Shown here: in pieces, positions 11,021-22,064 of the stretch
How positions within the stretch are numbered: position 1 is the first letter of the stretch
Layout of the letters: each line of letters starts with the position of its first letter
Assembly: GCA_029339195.1 (NCBI GenBank)
Contig: JAPTJF010000035.1
Span: 176,379 to 240,378, forward strand
Reading direction: 5' to 3'
Source: Micractinium sp. NFX-FRZ
Lineage: Eukaryota > Chlorophyta > Trebouxiophyceae > Chlorellales > Chlorellaceae
DNA: 64,000 nucleotides
Program-made: the position numbers and the translations under genes
Notes under the pieces: generated by a model
Seen by the model: only the letters and a program-made list of their open reading frames with translations
What the model was told of the DNA's origin: nothing
Databases searched by the model: none

Positions 11021-14000
11021 ATGCCGCGCGTGAGGTCCGCAGCGGCGGCCGCCGTCCAGCAGCAGGAGGCGCATCGCTCACAGCTGGCGGCAGACCTTGG
11101 CGGGCTGAACCTGGGGGCCGGGTGAGTGCTGCGCACCGGCTGGGGCGCTCCCCTTGTTTTGTTCCTCTTCCACCAAGAACCATTCATTGATGCAGTTGCT
11201 GCACTAATGTATTCCACAAACAGCCTGTCCTCTGGGTGCACCCCTGCAGGTGCGACAGCTGCAGCGCGGCCGACGATGTCGCCGACAGCTTTGCCACTGG
11301 GCGCACCTTTCGTGCCTACGGTAAGGGTGCCGCTGCTGGCGGGCTGTGCAAGGCGCACCGCTGCTCTTTGTTGCTTTCGGTGTGCAGCCTGCATGCACAC
11401 CACCGTGCAGGGGCTGCAACCATGGCTGACCGCCCTCCTGCTTGCATCACTGCACATTCATGCATCCCCCGTGCAGGCCACGATGCACGCATCTTTGACC
11501 TCAGCTTCCACCCCGCCTCCTCTGGGCTGCTGGTGTCAGCCTCTGGTGAGCGAGCACAACCTGCCAGCCTTGCGCTACACACGCACACAGCTGCCATACC
11601 TGGTGTTCACCCTACCCCGCCTGGCACCTCTGCCACTTGTGCTGCTGCTCCTGATGGCGGCACCGCTGGTCAGCCATATCGCATATCTCCTGAGCTTTCG
11701 ACCGAACCCCGACCCACCTGCCCCGGGTGCAGACGACTGCAGCGCCGGCGTGTGGCGGCGGCAGGCAGGCGGCTCGGCGGCGGGGGGGCGGTACATGCAG
11801 GTGGCGGCGTTCCAGGGGCATGCTGACTCAGTGATGAGAGTGGCGTGGTCGCCAGATGGGCAGATGGTGGCCTCAGGTGGGGTGGGGGTGGGCTGGGCGG
11901 GGCGGTGCTGACCTGTCTCAACTTTGGCAAAGGCAGTGTCACCCAGGCAGTGGGCAGCCGGCCCCGTCTGCTGCTGCCGGCGCTGTGTTGGACTGGAGGT
12001 GGTTAGCCAGCTGGGCCGCAGCCGTGGCTGTGAGCCCTCACACAGCGTTGTGTTCACATTTTCAAACAGCTCCAGTACGCAGACGGCAAATGCACTGCAC
12101 CTTTTTGCAGGGTCATCCGATGGCGTGGTCTGCCTGTGGCGCCCGCTCGAGGCAGCCCTCTCCTCGCGGCACAACCTGGGCCATGCAGGCGTGCAGCATC
12201 TGGGCTCTCTAGAGGTGCGCGCTGCAGGCAGGCGGCCGGCATATGTGTGGCTCTGTGTGCATGCCATTGTGCGGTGGTGGTATGTGAAGCCGGGCGGCCA
12301 TCTGTGTGGGCTGTCTGGTTGCTGCCTGGCCCAGCCGTGCCAGCTGTCCAATGTCCGCCTCACACGGTCCAGAGACCCACTTGCCCCTCTGCAGGGGCAT
12401 CCAGAAGAGGTGTATGCCTGCCTCTTCTTGCAAGACAGCAGCAGCAGCGGCAGCAGCAGCGGTGGTGGTGCCAGTTGTAATGGCGGCGGCAGCGACGGCC
12501 AGCCGGCCCCGCAGCGGCTGGTGACAGCCAGCGGGGAGTCGCTGTTCCTCTGGGACGTGGCGACACAGCGGCAGGTGCAGCAGGTGGCGCCGCCGCCGCC
12601 GCCGCCCGCGGCCGCAGCCGGCGGCGGGAGCCAAGGTAGGCATGTGCGGCTGCGCTGGTGGGCGGTGTGGTGTGCACGCTGCACTGATGAGAGTCGGTGT
12701 GTGTTACCTGGGCAGCCCGCCATGCACTGTGTCACTCTCTCTCAGCACCTTGCTGCTGCCGCCAACATCCCCGCCCTCTCCTCCGCTGCTTGACGCACCC
12801 ACGCCCTGCCCCTGGCTCCTCCGTGTGCCCTGCTGGCAGTGCCCGAGCGCTGGCGGCCCGGCTACCTGTTTGGGCTTGCAGCGCAGCCAGACGGGCCGCT
12901 GCTGGGCGCCGCCTGCAGCGACGGCCAGCTGCGCCTGTGGGCCCGCCAGGCCGGCGACAGCAGCATTGCGCCGCTGTGCACGCTGCCATGGAACCAGGTG
13001 GGGGCTGCGCGAGCAGGTGAACACATCATGTGTGCTGCGCGCTGCCTGGTTGTGCACGTGTGTACTGCTGGTCCCAGGAGCTGGGGGAGCAAACCGGCAC
13101 AGGTCTGTGTTGCTCGCTGCCCGTGCATTCATGTTGCTTGTGTGCGCACGCTGCTTGCCTTTGCAAGGCTTGCCACCTGCATTGCCTGCCTGCCAGGCAG
13201 CAAGGCAGCTGCCGCCAACCGCCCTGTGTGCCCGTTGCCGTGCAGGCGATGGGGGCGGACTGCTGCTTCGGACCCAACGGGCTCTTCTGTGCCTGCTCCA
13301 AGGATGGCTCCGTCATCATGATGGTGAGGCAGGGCTATTGCCCGGGCTTGCAACGGGAGGAGGTACGGTATGGGCTGAACTTGTATATTTTAAACATGGC
13401 AGGAGGCGCGGGTTGCCTCTGGCCAGCATGCAGGAAGGCACGCCGCACAAGTCGTGCAGGCATGGCCAGCAGCGCCCACGGCCTTCACCCCCGTCTGCCT
13501 GCCCCCCTGCCGATGCAACCCTGCAGGACGTGCGGCAGGGCGGCTGCCTGCAGCACCTCCAGCTGGACGCGCCGCTGTTGTCCTGCACGCTCCTACCCGG
13601 CGGCGGCGGCGGCGGAGGCAGCGGCAGCAGCCAGGGCTGCCTGGTGGCGGCCGGGGCGGATGGGGCGGTGCACTTTGTGGATGTGGCCACTGGTGAGATG
13701 GGAGCTTTGCTGGGGGAGGAGCCTTCAATGCTTGTGCGGATGGCTTTGCTGGGCTGGTTAGAATGAATGCGTGTTGGCTTCCAGATGAGGAGGCACGCAG
13801 GCTGTGCTGCATCAGCACGGAGCTGCGGTGCATGATACAGCACTGCCCCTCGCAACGCCAGACAGGCACGTTGTAGTCCGCACCGCTGATGTGGCTGCCA
13901 CCTGGGCGTCTCACGTTGCTGCCCTGCAGGCGACGTTGCCAGCCTGTTTCCGGAGGCGGCGCCGCAGCGGCCCCTGCTGTGCGCCACCCTGTCCGCCGAC

Positions 14001-14396
14001 GGCGCCTCGCTGGCGACATCGGGTGAGCTGGCAATAGCGCCGCAGCATGCACAGCAGCAAAGAAGACCCAGGTGCAGCCTGCCTGCTGTGAACTCGCTAA
14101 GGAAGAAGATGAAGAAAAAACTGCCTGCTGGGGCCTGCCAGCTGAGGCGTGCTGCTGCGTGCGCTGTGGTTTTCAGAATGCCACGGCTGTTGCCCAGCAC
14201 CCTGCTCACGCCTGCTGCTGCTCTGTGTTGCCGTGCCCCTGGGTCATCTCCAGGTGAAGCTGTGGTGCTGGGGGACGGCGACGTGCCAGGCAGCGGCGTC
14301 AGCGCTCAGGCAGAGGGCGCGGCAGCAGCAGCGCAAGGGCACCAGCCGCTGCCCAAGTGGTCGCCCATACACGTGTGGCAGCGCAGCGCAGCGTGA
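11021..14396 (+). CDS. WD40-repeat protein
   Basis: A predicted beta-propeller scaffold protein of unknown partner. Eleven exons join in phase: 11021..11121, 11250..11320, 11477..11545, 11733..11876, 12111..12214, 12395..12635, 12840..12997, 13246..13323, 13527..13692, 13930..14022 and 14254..14396, giving about 455 aa. Repeat signatures are visible in order: GHDARIFDLSFHP..LLVSASG, GHADSVMRVAWSPDG, SSDGVVCLW, GHPEEVYAC..FLWDVA, ACSDGQLRLW, CSKDGSVIMM, GADGAVHFVDVATG and LSADGASLATSG. The protein ends PIHVWQRSAA. Gly/Ser and Pro-rich loops expand the middle blade. A possible extra 43-base exon at 13785 was left out because skipping it keeps the phase into the next conserved exon. The set resembles small WD40 proteins of algae, but I cannot name an orthologue. 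The 3' end is convergent with the GH16-family gene. Confidence 0.8.
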
Positions 14397-14901
14397 CAGC
14401 CTGTCACAGGCTGCGTAGCAGGCCGGCACGGGACGCTCGGTGCGTGCAGGCACGGTCATCATTGAAAACTGGATGGTTGCCCCCCCCCCCCCCCCCCCGA
14501 ATTGACAGCACTGTATTCTTCGTGTGTTTAATTCCTTGTGAACATGTATGCAATCAGGGGTGCTGTGCTGCCCCTCGTGAGAGGGGAGGGCAGGGCAGCG
14601 CAGGGCAGTTCAGAAGGGGTAGCAGCGGGTACAAGATTAAGAAAGAGATAAGAGGCGACAGAGAGGGTGTGAGGGGCAGTTCTGGTCACAACCGGGAAGC
14701 GGGTGGCGGTCAAAAGAATGAAGGGCCATTTGCAGGGCACAGGGGGGAAGGTGGCACATGCAGCAGGCCTCAGCTGCGTGGCCTATTGGCCCCTGTGCCC
14801 CCACGGACAGGTGCATGGGCGTGTGCCATGCGACATGTAGCCTGACGGTTGACACATGACATGTGTGCATGGCGTGTGCGACATGTACCGTGCAATGCGT
14901 G
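14397..14901. other. Convergent intergenic region with a poly-C tract
   Basis: This is the shared 3' region of the WD40 (+) and GH16-family (-) genes. It carries an ~19-base poly-C run at 14480-14498. No TGTAA is visible on either strand, and no coding exon is seen. Confidence 0.55.
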
Positions 14902-17900
14902 TCACTGCGCTGCCGGGTCGGGTGTGGCCCACACCCTGACGTAGTCCACCGTCATGGTGGAGGGGAAGGGGGTGGTGGGGCTGGGCGGGCCGGGCCATAC
15001 GCCGCCAACCGCCAGGTTTCTGCGCGGCAGCGCAGCGGGGGCCGGAGCAGGCAAGCGATTGTCAGGAAAGCGGCGAAGCTTGGGTGTGCGATTGAAGTGC
15101 ATGGCCAGCGGCAGCAGCAGCAGCAGCAGCAGCAGCAGGTTGTGCAATGTAGCCAGTTGGCAGCAGCGGCAGCAGCAGCGGTGGCGGCGGCAGCTCCAGG
15201 AGGCAGGTGAGGCACAAGCTTAACCTCGTGCCCCCAGCTGCCCCAACGCAAGCATGTAGGGCACATGGAGAGCCAAAGCACAGGCGCTGCAGGCCACACC
15301 CCGCTACTCATGTCGGCACCCACAGCACTAACAGCACCACTCGGAAGGGTGGTCAAAAGGGGGGCTGCTGTGAGCTGTGACAGCTTGCATCGAATGCCAC
15401 CCCTGCAACCCTCGCAGCATGCATGCACCCACAGCACTCACAGCACGACTCGGAAGGGGTGGTCAAAGGGCGCCTGCTGGGGGGCGCCCGGTGCGCCGGT
15501 GAACCACCCGCCTGGGCTGAGCTTGCGGCTCTCAAAGCGCTTGATCACCACACCATCCACAGACACTGCAGGTGAACATTTGCATGGGGCACGGTGGGCG
15601 GGTGGGCAAGCAGCGGGAGGCAGGAAAGGTGCGCGTGCTTGCGGCGGCGGGAGGGGTGGAAGGCCAGCCAGGAAGGCCCAGGGGGGCGGCAGCGGCAACA
15701 GAGGCGACGGCAGCATGGGAGGCCAGCACGTGGTAGCTTGCCTGTTTGTGTTTACAGTCCGTTTCTCTGCAATGAAACTTGCGATACAGCAGCGTGCATG
15801 ATTGCCCATCCCCCTTTTTGGCACCCTGCATCCACGCCTCGCTGCGCAGGCAAGCAGGCAGGCAGGTGCCCGTTGCTGACGTCCATCCTTCTCATCCTGA
15901 CCTGCCCTGCCCAGCGCTGCCGCTGCCTGCCTGCAAGGTGTATGCTGTGGAGGCCCGCTCTCCGCCCAGCACACGCTGCCCTGACCACGTGCACCTGCCC
16001 TGCACTGCAGCCCCCACCCACCCGCCATGCACTCTAGCTACCAATCCACCCTCAAATCGCCTCTCCCTTTGCCCTGGTCCTGGCCATGCTGCCTCCCTTC
16101 TTCCCGCTCCTCATGCAGCACCTCCCTTGCCCCCTCACTGCTCATGGTGTCCCGCTCCCAGTCCAGGGCATATGCATGGGGCCCGTCAGAGTAGGGCAGC
16201 AGGCTGGGCTGCTGCACCGACACATCCTCCACCGTGTTGGCAGGGTCTGCAAGAGGCAACACCAATGGAAACGCACTGGGGTCAGCCAGCCAGCCAGCCA
16301 GCCTGTTTGTCTGGCAGGCAGGGGCCGCGCTCAGCACAGGGCTCCCCTCATGGGCTGAGCCAGCAGGCGCAGCATGCCACCTCGCCCCAGCCTCAGAAAG
16401 GGGATGCTTGCTGGCAGGCCGTCACACTCCCATAGTACGGGCCCTCATTCTCCCCCACTCACACTGGTTGCCGTAGTGCAGGCCCGAGGTGATGTTTGAC
16501 ATACTGTTGATGGCTCCCATCACGTCAATCTGCACAGGAGATCAGGTGGTGGTGCCGTGGCGTAACAGATGGTGTGATGTGCGCGTCTGTGTTGGTTTGT
16601 GTGCCGCTTTGTCATGGTTGCAGGGTGGGGTCGGGTGGGCCGCGGAGGGAACAGCGCTGCACTGAATGCTGGGCGGCTGCGGTGGCTGGTGTGCGTGCAG
16701 GTATGGGGCACGTGGTGGGCAGGCACGCGCAGTCGGCACCCGCACAGGCCGGGGCAGCACAGCTCGCCAGCTGTCTTTGAACAGGCAGGGGGGACGCACG
16801 TACACGCCCTGCACAACAGCCCAGGCCACTACAGGGTCATGATGCGCTCACCTCCCCCGACATTGGCCAGCCCCCATACTTTTGCTCCAACGGCTCCAGC
16901 CACAGCGCCGCCCACAGGCCCTGCCCGCCATCCGGCACCCGGATGCGCGCCTCCACATGCACGCTGGCCGCCGTGCCGCCGCCGGGCAGCTGCAGGGCAG
17001 CAAGGCGTGCGGGCGGGCGGGCAGGCTGGGGCGGAGCAAATGCGGTGCATTGGTGCAAGGCAGGGCGTGGTGCAAAGGGGCGCCGCAAGCCCCAGCAGGC
17101 GGGGCCGGCACGGAGTGCAAAGACAATGTCTTGGCTATGTCCAGCCGTCAATTTGATTGCATGTTTCAAGGCACCAGCGACTGTGGCCCCCACCTGCATG
17201 CCCGGGTACCAGCCGTCCCCCTTGCTGTGGATGCGGCCCGAGGAGTAGAGGGACAGCCCGTCCTCCTGCAGCGAAGGTGTAAGGCAGCGTGCATGAGGCC
17301 ATTAAGCTCGCAGGTAGAGGATAGAGGGTGAGGGCTGAGGTGCTTGCGTTGAGAGGCTGCCACCCTGGCAGGCACGCTGGTGTGGCACAGGCCTGCTGCT
17401 CTGTGCCTGCTGTGCTGTGCCTGCTGTGCTGTGCCTGCGGCGGCGGCACTGCCGCAGCCTGCGCCGGGGAGCGCCCGGCGCTGCCAGGCGTGTGCCAGGC
17501 GTGCATGCGAGCAGGCAGGCACCCAGCAGGCAGGCGGGCGGGCGGGCAGGCGCCTGGGGGCTTGCCTTGGTGGCAGTGACGAGCAGCTTGCCGTCCGCCA
17601 CCTGTACATTCTTGGGGGCGTCTGTGTACATCTGCACAGGGTGCATGAACATGTAATCAATAACAACGGCACGTGATGGAGGCACACACACACAGGTGCG
17701 CAGCTGAGTCTGTGTGCACCTGCACGGCAGGCTGGGGCAATGGGATGCATTGTGGTGACGTAAGGCACAGGCTGGCCGCCAAACGCTGGGACCGCCGGTG
17801 TGCATCGGAACGGCGGCACAGGGTGGGGTGAGTGGCGCGTGATGCATGCATACACACAGGGGGGTTGCCAGGTGTGCAGCTGTCTGCTCCATATGAAGTA

Positions 17901-18793
17901 CCAGGCATGCATTGGCAGCCTGACAAGCCACGCCCGTGCTGCCACGCCGACCAGCAAAGCGTGATGGCACCCAGCCGCACGCAGGCGGCACAGCTTGCCC
18001 CAGCTGCAGCAGATCAGGCCCGCCGGCCCTGGGCACCCACCTGCAGCTGACCCGCGCTGGTGGCATCTGTGAGAGCCCCAAGATCAAAGTCCCAGGCAGC
18101 CCTGTCCAAGCTGTCGCCTGCAAACTCGTCCCACCACACAGGCAGGGCGCCGGCGGGCACCGTGAACGGGGCCGTCGGCGGCGGCGGCATGCTGGGCGGG
18201 GGTGAGCCTGCTGGCGGTGGGCTGGCGGCGACGGGCGGTGGCGGGCTGCTGGCGGGGGGTGGCAGCTGCGGCGGTGGCGGGGATCTCAGCGGCGGCGGAG
18301 CTGACGCCGACGGCGGCTGCCGCGGCGGCTGCATCGGCGGGGTTTGCGGGGCCGTTGGTGGCGGGACCCGGGGCGGCAGCGCCGGCGGCGCTGGTGCTGG
18401 CGCCGGGGGTGGGGACGCCACCGCGCCACCGTTTGCGTTGCTGTCGTTGCTGCTGCCGCCCTTGGCTTGCGTCACACCCACTGCCACAGCCACGGCAACT
18501 GCCGTAATGAGCACCACCGCTGCGACGCCCACCGCCCACTTGGCCTTGGTGCTGAGCCGCCCTGCAGTGCCTGCGCCTCCTGCAGCCGAGTGGCCTGCCT
18601 CCTCATCGTTTGTGGAAGACTTTTTGGAGGGCGTCCTGCTGGGGCCAGGGGGGTAGGCGCCGCTGCGGCTCCCGCCGCTGCCGCCGCCATGGCCACTCCT
18701 GCTGCCGCCGCCGCCGCCGCTTTGCAGGCGCACCGCCGCTTGCGCGGTGGCAGTGGTGGGTGAAGACTGCGTTAGACCAACCCGGGCCCACAT
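14902..18793 (-). CDS. Membrane-anchored GH16-family protein with altered active site
   Basis: Eight exons join in phase: 18041..18793, 17566..17631, 17194..17265, 16852..16989, 16463..16529, 16139..16246, 15442..15565 and 14902..15019, giving 481 aa. The N-terminus is Gly/Ser-rich, with one membrane segment at about residues 86-108. A proline-rich stalk with SPPPP-type runs (about 117-205) follows, as in plant and algal wall proteins. The GH16 (laminarinase-like) beta-sandwich then shows VWWDEFAGDSLDRAAWDFD, QMYTDAPKNVQVADGKL, WPMSGE|IDVMG, GLHYGNQ, HAYALDWERD, FDHPFRVVLNLAVGG and MTVDYVRVW. The canonical ExDxxE triad reads E343-I-D345-V-M-G348: the nucleophile is present, but the acid/base Glu is Gly. 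The protein may bind beta-glucan rather than cut it. The intron after 17566 begins GCAAGC (likely GC-AG). The last two introns carry repeats. Confidence 0.87.
15112..15138. repeat. (CAG)n microsatellite in an intron
   Basis: About nine CAG triplets lie in the last intron of the GH16-family gene, not in coding sequence. Confidence 0.85.
15313..15475 (-). repeat. Duplicated exon-3'/intron-5' junction in the GH16-family gene
   Basis: The end of the exon encoding FDHPFRVVL with its donor (about 15425-15475) has a degenerate copy at about 15318-15358 in the downstream intron. Shared text includes ACCCACAGCACT and CGGAAGGG(G)TGGTCAAA, with a period near 110 bases. Confidence 0.8.
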
Positions 18794-19461
18794 GGCTGTT
18801 CTGAGGGAGCCACTAAATGCGAGGACCGCTGCAACCCCTGCTCAACCACCACAGAACGGGGGGCTTCGATGCGGCGTACCAGGCCCTGAGCAGCAAGCCG
18901 AAGGCTGCAAGGGCGGCCAAAGCACGCCGAATGATGCCTGCCATCAGGCCCACGCGCTTTGGAGAGGACACCGTGGCGGTCCCGACTGACTGAGCTTGTG
19001 CAGACAGCGGCATTCGGCAGGTCCTCCGTGCATACACATATACACGCAGAGCCAAGAGGCGCAGTCCACTGCCCCAGCATCCCATGACACTCTGCCGCCA
19101 GGGCAGGTACCGCCGCGCCGGAGCAGCGGCCCCGCTGCCCGACCGGCCGCCCTCCTGCGTGCCCTGCCACCCCAGATCCCTGCCGCCCTGCGGCCACAAC
19201 TTGTGGGTGTTGATCGTGTGTGAAGGATTCAATTGCCATTCAGTGCCATTGCTGCTGCCGGGCGGGCGGCACCTCAAGTCAACAGGGCCTCACCGCCCCA
19301 CCCTCAACACTGTACCCCAGGCCAGTCTGCATGCCCGCTCAGTTTACACACACTGCTTACAGCAAGAAACTTGAAAATGCTTTGCAGCTCACCTTAAGAT
19401 TGGCTTTCGCTGCAAGCTATAAGGCATACACGAGCGCTGGGCGACATCGACACGCCGCCTG
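18794..19461. other. Intergenic between the BTB and GH16-family genes
   Basis: Both neighbours run leftward, so this holds the BTB 3' UTR and the GH16-family promoter. TGTAA signals for the BTB gene lie at 19344-19348 and 19357-19361 (as TTACA). A minus-strand frame near 18900 resembles a signal peptide, but it has no supported join to any exon. Confidence 0.5.
19344..19361 (-). terminator. Poly(A) signals TGTAA (minus strand, two copies)
   Basis: Two TTACA words on the plus strand read as TGTAA on the coding strand, about 100-120 bases past the BTB stop codon. Confidence 0.55.
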
Positions 19462-21573
19462 TCACGCTGGCACCGGACGCACCGCCATCTCCAGGTGCAA
19501 TGAGATATAATAGCCTTTGCTCTCAGGCCTGTGGTCATAGCATGCGGACAACACATCGACGTGGGCCAGCAGCGGGAAGGCTGCTGTGGGGCTGCCCGGC
19601 TCCACAACGCCCGCTGCACTCAACGTCAGCCTGTTTGTCATGTCTTGATGGGGGCCAACCAGTGACAACCGGGCAGTCACCTGCAGGCAGGCAGCGTTCG
19701 AGCGGGGTGCAGGTGGGTTGGGAGGCCGCCCACAAGAGTGGCCAGGGCGCTGTGCAAGCGGGGCGGGCGGGCAGGCCCGCCTGCAGCACGGCACGGCACG
19801 CCTGCCTGCCTGCCCGCCGGCCTGGCGTGCATGGACTTGCATGTGCCACATCCTCACAGGCACCTGGCGTGGACGGAGCAACTCGCAGGCCTCACCTCCA
19901 GCCCAGCTGCGGGCAGGCTCCCTGGGGAATCCGCCTCCAGCTCGACCTGCATGCACCTCAGCAGGTCCTGTGGAATGCCCTCCATACCCATCGCCATCTC
20001 CGCAGGCATGGGCGCGCTGCACACCAGGAACAGCCGCCAGCTGCGCCCGCCGACGCTGCGGGATCGGGGGGGGGGGGGACAGGCGGGCAGGGAACCACGG
20101 GGGCTGGGTGTGAGAAGCTCAGCCTGTCGAGTTTAGCCTATCAAGCGTGCCACCAGTTGAGGATGCTGGCTTTATTTTACGGGGGGGCCAAGCACGCAAG
20201 TCCTGCAGGCAAAATCAAACTTGTCGGTGGTTGAAGATGCGCCGCAGCTCACAGGTGCACGCAGGACGCAGCGTGTCATGCTACAGCCGCATGATTCCAG
20301 GCCGCAGTGGTGTCGCTTGATCTCCGCCTGGGTGCGGGGTTGGCCGCCAGCGACAGCCTGGCCTGCCAGTGCCACAGCCTGCCTGCCTCCTCAGCCTGCT
20401 CGACCTGCCTGCCTCCGCAGCCTGCCCAAGACACAGTGACACACCCGCCTGCCCACCGAGCACAGCGAGGCAGCCCACCTGAATGGCTTTGACAGCAGCG
20501 CTTCGTCGTCCAGCTCGTCAGCTTGCGGCAGCTCCCAGAAAAAGCTGCCTGCTGGCCACCGCAGGCTCTCCAGTTGGGAGGCCTTGATCCCTATGTCGCG
20601 CTCGGGCGCATGCATCCCCGCATACCCCCCCGGTGCGGGCGGTGCCAGTTGCCGCGCCTTGAACAGCCCGGCCGCCAGCAGCGCGGCACGCAGCAGCAGC
20701 TGTGCGCCTGCCGGGCGCAGCTGGTCGAGCGGCAGGGCTGCCACCTCCAGGGGCAGCCAGGGCCGGTCTTCATTGTCAGAGCACGCCACGCTGACGTTGT
20801 TGATGACGGCGCTTGCGCACGAATAGGCGAGTGCCTCCAGCCCTTCCAGCGGGGCCGCGGCGTCCAGCAGGCGCAGCAGGGTGGCCTGGCTGTGCTGCGG
20901 CAAGCCCTCCCCTTGTGCCAGGCTGCCCAGCAGGCTCGTGGCGCCCACGCGGTGCAGGATGGGAATCAGGTCTGGCGGGGAGGTGGGGGGGTGGGCCGGG
21001 CAGGAGGGGCAGGGGGCGGGGGGTGGAGGTCAGGGGCGCGGGCGTGCAAGCGGGCGGCCAGGCGGGTGGCGCTGTTTGCAGTTTGCCACAGTATTCGCGG
21101 GTTGGGCAAGGCTGGCAGCAGATGTATGGAGGGGGGCTCGGGAGGCGCATGGGAGTGGGCGAGCTGTTGACATCACCAACCGTCACGCACCCGTGGCAGG
21201 CCCTGCCTGGCTGCACCCCCTTGTGCACCGCACCTGGCACATGCTGAATCACCCCACGCTCCTGCAGGCCGGCCACGTCCTCTGGGCGGTAGGCCAGGCG
21301 CAGGAAGAGCATGGCAGGGGCCAGGGCAGACATGCCGAAGGGGTCCTGCACAACCGTGCTGCCGCTCCCGCCGGCCGCTCTGCTCATAGCAAGCAGGGCG
21401 GAGTAGGCTGGCGCCCGCGAGGCCAGGACGGCGGCATGGGCGGGTAGGTCGGTCCCCTCGATGCACAGCCGGAGGTCCGCGCTCTCCACGAAGTCCGGGT
21501 CCGTCGGTTGCAGGTAAAAGGCCGCTGGCTCGGCCAGGAAGTCGGTCAGGCGGTCCAGCGGAGGGAGAGCCAT
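19462..21573 (-). CDS. BTB/POZ-domain protein
   Basis: Predicted protein-interaction protein, possibly a cullin-3 ubiquitin ligase adaptor by family analogy. Four exons join in phase: 21234..21573, 20479..20971, 19896..20055 and 19462..19680, giving 403 aa. The BTB domain occupies roughly residues 25-105: ADLRLCIEGTDLPAHAAVLASR is followed by APAYSALL and a helix with MLFLRLAYRPED, matching the D..hxV.g..f.aHk.vLaarS pattern. A helical region (LIPILHRVGATSLL onward) resembles the BACK-type stretch after BTB domains. The C-terminal ~125 residues (WRLFLVCSAPMP, SLVGPHQDMTNRL, FPLLAHVDVLS) are beta-rich in appearance; I cannot assign them. The 423-base intron at 20056-20478 contains a short open stretch that was left out because including it breaks the phase. 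Confidence 0.72.
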
Positions 21574-22064
21574 TCTTGTCTGCTGCAAATGGAAGCGACG
21601 CACTGCATATGACTGTTGATGACGCGCTTGCAACCGCTGCTGGGCATGCTGAGCAGCTGGCGGCGGCGACGGCGGGAGCAACATCTCAGTGCACATCTTG
21701 CTGTGCCACACATGATGTCGGTGCGACAACACACAGAGTCTTCCGTTTTTATTAGCAGTTGCTTAAGGCTGTATATTTTTGCACACTGAGCCGTCACAGA
21801 CATACGCATGTATGCGCAGAGAATGCACTTTTGGAGGCATGCATGAGCAAAACAGTGACCGCAACCACCGGCATGTATGGGTGCACCGCTTCGGGGCCAA
21901 CAGGGTGTGCTCCTGAGCATGCCGCTGCAGCATACTGCTCAGACGTCCATGTCTTGGCCGTGCCGGTGCTGCTGCCCGCTGCTGCTGCTGACGCTGCTGC
22001 TGCGGTGGCTGGGGCGGCAACGGCTCCTGCTGTGGCTGCTGAGCACGGCTGGCGGCGGCACCTG
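21574..22064. other. Intergenic between SBP-box gene 1 and the BTB gene
   Basis: Both genes run leftward. This is the SBP gene 1 3' UTR and the BTB promoter. A local A/T-rich stretch lies near 21735-21790. No further gene is supported. Confidence 0.5.

Noticed and set aside
13785..13827. Possible extra exon (DEEARRLCCISTELR) in the WD40 gene
   Set aside because: It has a good acceptor, but its only donor gives the wrong phase for the next exon, whereas skipping it joins the flanking exons in frame.
18813..19277. Minus-strand frame with a signal-peptide-like start (MAGIIRRALAALAAFG) upstream of the GH16-family gene
   Set aside because: No donor joins it in phase to a conserved exon, and the GH16-family gene already has a complete start with its own membrane anchor.
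20210..20335. Possible internal exon in the long BTB-gene intron
   Set aside because: No acceptor/donor pair keeps the phase between the flanking exons. Direct joining of exons 20479..20971 and 19896..20055 does.
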